The translations under genes were made by a program, and so were the position numbers. This document shows positions 5,892-8,802 of a stretch of DNA of 8,802 bases, piece after piece. The notes below the pieces were generated by a model that did not search any database, had not been told where the DNA came from, and saw only the letters and a program-made list of their open reading frames with translations. The DNA comes from an uncultured Muribaculaceae bacterium (GTDB taxonomy: Bacteria > Bacteroidota > Bacteroidia > Bacteroidales > Muribaculaceae): contig CAJUBL010000087.1 of NCBI GenBank assembly GCA_910584665.1, positions 1-8,802 of the forward strand. Direction: 5' to 3'. How positions within the stretch are numbered: position 1 is the stretch's first letter; every line of letters starts with the position of its first letter.

Positions 5892-5905
5892 TTGACAATC
5901 AGGAT
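5892..5905 (+). repeat. 14-nt repeat TTGACAATCAGGAT, copy 2
   Basis: Identical to 4810-4823. It lies between nth and the TRIC-family gene, ending 30 nt before the ATG. The bases that follow (ATTATATTAG) are AT-rich but contain no TAnnTTTG box. The different distances from the start codons argue against a ribosome-binding role. Confidence 0.5.
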
Positions 5906-5935
5906 ATTATATTAGCTATCAAAACTCTGTCTGAA

Positions 5936-6556
5936 ATGGAAGATATGTTCCTGTTCATAATTGAGGTTATCGGTACTGTGGCATTTGCTATCAGCGGTAT
6001 ACGTCTTGCCGCATACAAGAATTTCGACCTGTTCGGAGCCTATACCGTGGGACTTGTGACAGCCATCGGTGGAGGAACACTGCGGGATCTGTTGCTTGAC
6101 ATACCTGTATTCTGGATGCAGACATGGTGGTATCTTGCTGTCACAGGGCTGTCTCTGATGGTGGTGATAGTGTTCCGGCGCGTGCTTGTGAGCCATGACA
6201 GAATGCTTTTTATCTTCGATACCATCGGTCTGGCATTGTTTGTGGTGATCGGAATCCAGAAGACGCTTGCGGTCGGTTATCCGATGTGGGTTGCTATTGT
6301 GATGGGTATGCTGACGGGTTCGTTCGGAGGTGTGCTCCGCGATATCCTTATCAATGAGGAGCCTCTGTTTTTCCGTAAGGATATATATGCGACAGCCTGT
6401 ATTGCAGGCGGTATCGCTTACTGGCTCATAGGGTTTGTAAGCCATGATCCTATAATCGAGCAGACTGCATGTGCAGTTACTGTTATTGTGCTGCGCCTGC
6501 TCGCGTTAAGATATAACTGGTCTCTCCCGGTCCTTGAGATAAGGAAGGAGGATTAG
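5936..6556 (+). CDS. TRIC-family (UPF0126/YicG-like) membrane protein
   Basis: A 206-residue inner-membrane protein made of two similar halves. Each half has three hydrophobic helices and a signature: GGGTLRD at 45-51 and GGVLRD at 131-136. A seventh helix precedes the short charged C-terminus (EIRKED). This is the pattern of prokaryotic trimeric intracellular cation channel homologues, reported as potassium-type cation channels in other bacteria; ion and physiological role in this organism are inferred only. The start at 5936 (MEDMFLF) is the first ATG; M4 at 5945 is possible. No clear promoter or Shine-Dalgarno was found in the 79-nt gap after nth, so it may be read from the upstream transcript. 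It converges on the permease gene with an 11-nt gap and no hairpin terminator between. Confidence 0.9.
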   Translation: MEDMFLFIIEVIGTVAFAISGIRLAAYKNFDLFGAYTVGLVTAIGGGTLRDLLLDIPVFWMQTWWYLAVTGLSLMVVIVFRRVLVSHDRMLFIFDTIGLALFVVIGIQKTLAVGYPMWVAIVMGMLTGSFGGVLRDILINEEPLFFRKDIYATACIAGGIAYWLIGFVSHDPIIEQTACAVTVIVLRLLALRYNWSLPVLEIRKED

Positions 6557-6567
6557 TCCTGTTCCGA

Positions 6568-7653
6568 TTATCTTGCCGCCTTGCGATAAAGCACTATGGC
6601 GATTATCGAATAGACGATATTGGGTATCCACATCGCTACGAAGGGAGACGCCAGCCCCGACACGGCAAATGTTGATGTCACGGTGGTAAAAAGAATATAG
6701 CTGAAACTCAGCACAAGACCTATACCGATATTGATACCCATTCCGCCTTTTACCTTTCGGGATGACAGCGACATACCTATGATCGTCAGTATATAGGCTG
6801 CGGCGCACATGGCATAACGTCGCTCGTTCTCGATCTCGAACGATTTGATATTGGCCACTCCGCGTTCTTTCTGTCGGTTGATATACTCTCTGAGCTGTGG
6901 CGAGGTGAGGGTCTCGTGGTCATTTTTTGAAATAAGAAAATCGCGGGGTTCAAAAGGTATTATAGTATCAAGTGAATATCCGCTGGTTATATACTCCCGG
7001 TTGTCTCTGAAGTCACGTATCATATAATTCTGTACCCTCCACTGGTACAGTGTGTCCCATTTGATGGTCTGGGCGGTGAGCCGTGAGACCAGTTGCTTGT
7101 CTTTGAATTTCTCAAGCGAGAATTTGATTCCTGTCTTTGTGGTGTTGTCATATCGGCTCATATAGGCTATCTCGCCTTTGTCGACCTGCAGCATGATGTT
7201 GCTTCCATAGTCCACGCGCTTGTTTTTCACATAAGTGTTTGTGTAGTTGATACGTTCGATATTGGCCGGAGGAATGATATAGGCCGACAGTACGTATGTT
7301 GCGATCGCGATGACGGTGGCCGATATCATATATGGACGCAACAGGCGGTGATAGCTTACCCCCGATGACAGGATGGCGATTATCTCGCTGTTATCGGCCA
7401 TCTTGGAGGTAAAGAATATCACGGCTATGAACGTGAACAGGGGACTGAACTGGTTGGCGAAGTATGGCAGAAAGTTAAGGAAATAGTCAAATATCGTGGC
7501 TCTGAGCGGAGCTTTCATGAAGGCGTCAAGTTTCTCGTTTATATCAAACATGATTGTTATTGCCAGAATAAGCATTATGGCAAATATATATGTGCCGAGA
7601 AACTTGCGTATGATGTACCAGTCGAGTATCTTTATCGGTCGGGTGAATTTCAT
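6568..7653 (-). CDS. LptF/LptG-family permease of the lipopolysaccharide exporter
   Basis: A 361-residue inner-membrane protein of the YjgP/YjgQ family. LptF and LptG pair with the ATPase LptB to extract lipopolysaccharide from the inner membrane and pass it to the LptA/C bridge. Three N-terminal helices are visible (about 18-38, 55-82, 104-128; NQFSPLFTFIAVIFFTSKMADNSEIIAILSSG contains the family's conserved coupling region). A periplasmic beta-jellyroll follows (about 130-270, rich in MLQVDKGEIAYMSRYD-type strands), then three C-terminal helices (about 290-360, MCAAAYILTIIGMSLSSRK). MKFTRPIKILDWYIIRKF at 7653 is the natural start; an extension to 7773 would read through the end of tgt in another frame. 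It lies 26 nt after the tgt stop, same strand, hence an operon. Whether this is the LptF or LptG paralogue cannot be decided here, so no symbol is given. Confidence 0.92.
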   Translation of the reverse strand: MKFTRPIKILDWYIIRKFLGTYIFAIMLILAITIMFDINEKLDAFMKAPLRATIFDYFLNFLPYFANQFSPLFTFIAVIFFTSKMADNSEIIAILSSGVSYHRLLRPYMISATVIAIATYVLSAYIIPPANIERINYTNTYVKNKRVDYGSNIMLQVDKGEIAYMSRYDNTTKTGIKFSLEKFKDKQLVSRLTAQTIKWDTLYQWRVQNYMIRDFRDNREYITSGYSLDTIIPFEPRDFLISKNDHETLTSPQLREYINRQKERGVANIKSFEIENERRYAMCAAAYILTIIGMSLSSRKVKGGMGINIGIGLVLSFSYILFTTVTSTFAVSGLASPFVAMWIPNIVYSIIAIVLYRKAAR

Positions 7654-7679
7654 GAGTGTCAACGTATTGGAGAGATGAA

Positions 7680-8802
7680 CTATAGACGGCGCGTGACTTG
7701 TTCGAGTATCATGGGTTTCCATGTATGGAAATCGCCGGCGATGATATGCCGGCGTGCCTCTCCCACGAGCCACAGATAGAAAGCGAGGTTGTGGATCGAG
7801 GCGATCTCAAGCGCCAGAAGCTCCTGGGCGATAAAAAGATGGCGCAGATAAGCTTTGCTGTAGGCCCGGTCAACATAGCTGGGGCCGTCCTCCTGCAGTG
7901 GAGAGAAGTCGTCGGCCCATTTCTTGTTGCGCATGTTCATGATGCCGTGTGCGGTGAACAGCATTCCGTTACGGCCATTGCGTGTGGGCATCACACAGTC
8001 CATCATATCGACGCCTCGCTCTATGGCTTCGAGTATGTTGGCCGGCGTGCCTACTCCCATGAGATAACGTGGCTTGTCGGCCGGAAGTATCTCATTGACA
8101 ACATCGATCATGTCATACATGACCTCGGCGGGTTCACCCACGGCAAGTCCGCCGATTGCATTGCCGTCGGCACCGAGACCTGCAACGCGTTCGGCGGCTT
8201 CGCGTCGCAAGTCGGGATATGTACATCCCTGAACGATGGGGAAATAAGCCTGACTGTATCCGTAACGTCCCTCGGTTTCGCAATAATGTTTCCAGCCTCG
8301 GTCCAGCCATCTCATTGTCAGGTCGAGCGACTTGCGGGCATAGCTCTTGTCGGCGGTGCCCGGTGTACATTCGTCAAGAGCCATCATGATGTCGGCTCCT
8401 ATGGAGTGCTGAATGTCAACTACATTCTCGGGAGTGAACAGGTGTCTGGATCCGTCAATATGAGATCGGAACCATACGCCTTCCTCGGTGAGTTTGCGTA
8501 TGGAAGAGAGAGAAAAAACCTGAAAACCACCGCTGTCTGTGAGAATCGGACGGTCCCAGCCGTTGAAACGGTGCAGGCCTCCGGCGCGCTCCAGCGTGTC
8601 GATGCCGGGACGGAGGTACAGGTGGTATGTGTTGCCTAAGATGATCTGGGCCCTGATATCGTCACGTAATTCGTGGAAGTGTACTCCTTTGACTGAGCCT
8701 ACGGTTCCCACCGGCATGAAAATCGGGGTTTCGACAGTACCATGGTCGGTGGTGATCAGTCCGGCGCGTGCACGACTGCCTTTATCGGTAGCTTGTAATT
8801 GG
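7680..8802 (-). CDS. tgt: Queuine/preQ1 tRNA-ribosyltransferase, N-terminus cut by window edge
   Basis: This enzyme exchanges guanine-34 for preQ1 in tRNAs with GUN anticodons, in queuosine synthesis. The frame stays open to the right edge, where QLQATDKGSRARAGLITTDHG is the usual beginning, so only about four residues are missing; 373 are visible. Signatures in order: TPIFMPVGTVGSVKG, ILTDSGGFQVFSL with the general acid/base Asp, QGCTYPDLRREAAERV, DGNAIGGLAVGE, YLMGVGTP, and MDCVMPTRNGRNG with the nucleophilic Asp. The structural zinc site is not conventional: where E. coli has Cys302, Cys304 and Cys307, this protein has Gly, Ser and Asp (7884-7886, 7878-7880, 7869-7871), although the fourth ligand His (IASIHNL) is present at the right spacing. 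The catalytic part is intact, so it is likely active. It is the upstream gene of the permease operon. Confidence 0.96.
   Translation of the reverse strand, partial: QLQATDKGSRARAGLITTDHGTVETPIFMPVGTVGSVKGVHFHELRDDIRAQIILGNTYHLYLRPGIDTLERAGGLHRFNGWDRPILTDSGGFQVFSLSSIRKLTEEGVWFRSHIDGSRHLFTPENVVDIQHSIGADIMMALDECTPGTADKSYARKSLDLTMRWLDRGWKHYCETEGRYGYSQAYFPIVQGCTYPDLRREAAERVAGLGADGNAIGGLAVGEPAEVMYDMIDVVNEILPADKPRYLMGVGTPANILEAIERGVDMMDCVMPTRNGRNGMLFTAHGIMNMRNKKWADDFSPLQEDGPSYVDRAYSKAYLRHLFIAQELLALEIASIHNLAFYLWLVGEARRHIIAGDFHTWKPMILEQVTRRL

Noticed and set aside
6546..6567. Possible bidirectional terminator between the TRIC-like gene and the permease gene
   Set aside because: Only a 4-bp AGGA/TCCT pairing with no T tract could be found.
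7698..8639. A 313-codon open frame on the plus strand
   Set aside because: It is the mirror of tgt, whose motifs are all on the minus strand. The antisense translation has no recognisable domain; long antisense frames are common in moderately GC-rich genes.
1..8802. CRISPR array, phage genes or toxin-antitoxin pair
   Set aside because: No regularly spaced repeats and no protein with such signatures were seen on either strand.

Overview
The window looks like Bacteroidota chromosome, most likely order Bacteroidales; a Muribaculaceae-like genome is a guess from general feel, not proof. The main support is promoter architecture. Three intergenic regions carry TTG, a 20-nt spacer and TAnnTTTG, the -33/-7 promoter of this phylum, and upstream of pheS it falls exactly where it should. 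Starts also lack clear Shine-Dalgarno sequences, and the tRNA gene has no encoded CCA.

Left part (1-3780), accessory in character. It opens with the 3' half of a tRNA-Ser(CGA) gene and its terminator. A decayed minus-strand ISL3-type transposase fragment follows (5' truncated, one in-frame stop). Next come a LuxR-type regulator on the minus strand and, divergent from it, a tight plus-strand operon: a maltose/galactoside-type O-acetyltransferase, an exported DUF1349 (concanavalin-like) protein and a VOC/glyoxalase-fold protein. The shared 91-bp regulatory gap holds a 13-bp and a 16-bp palindrome and promoter boxes on both strands. A small gene broken by two compensating frameshifts (about 3306-3635), with its own promoter, ends this part.

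Right part (3781-8802), ordinary core genome. On the plus strand: pheS, crcB (fluoride exporter), nth (endonuclease III, overlapping crcB by ATGA) and a TRIC/UPF0126 membrane protein. It meets, end to end with an 11-bp gap, a minus-strand pair: tgt (queuosine tRNA-guanine transglycosylase, running off the right edge) followed by an LptF/LptG-family permease.

No CRISPR array, phage module, riboswitch or recognisable new defence system was found. The items most worth a second look are the regulator/operon intergenic region with its unassigned operon, the Tgt protein without the three zinc cysteines, the frameshifted small gene, and a 14-nt repeat placed upstream of both membrane-protein genes of the right-hand part.
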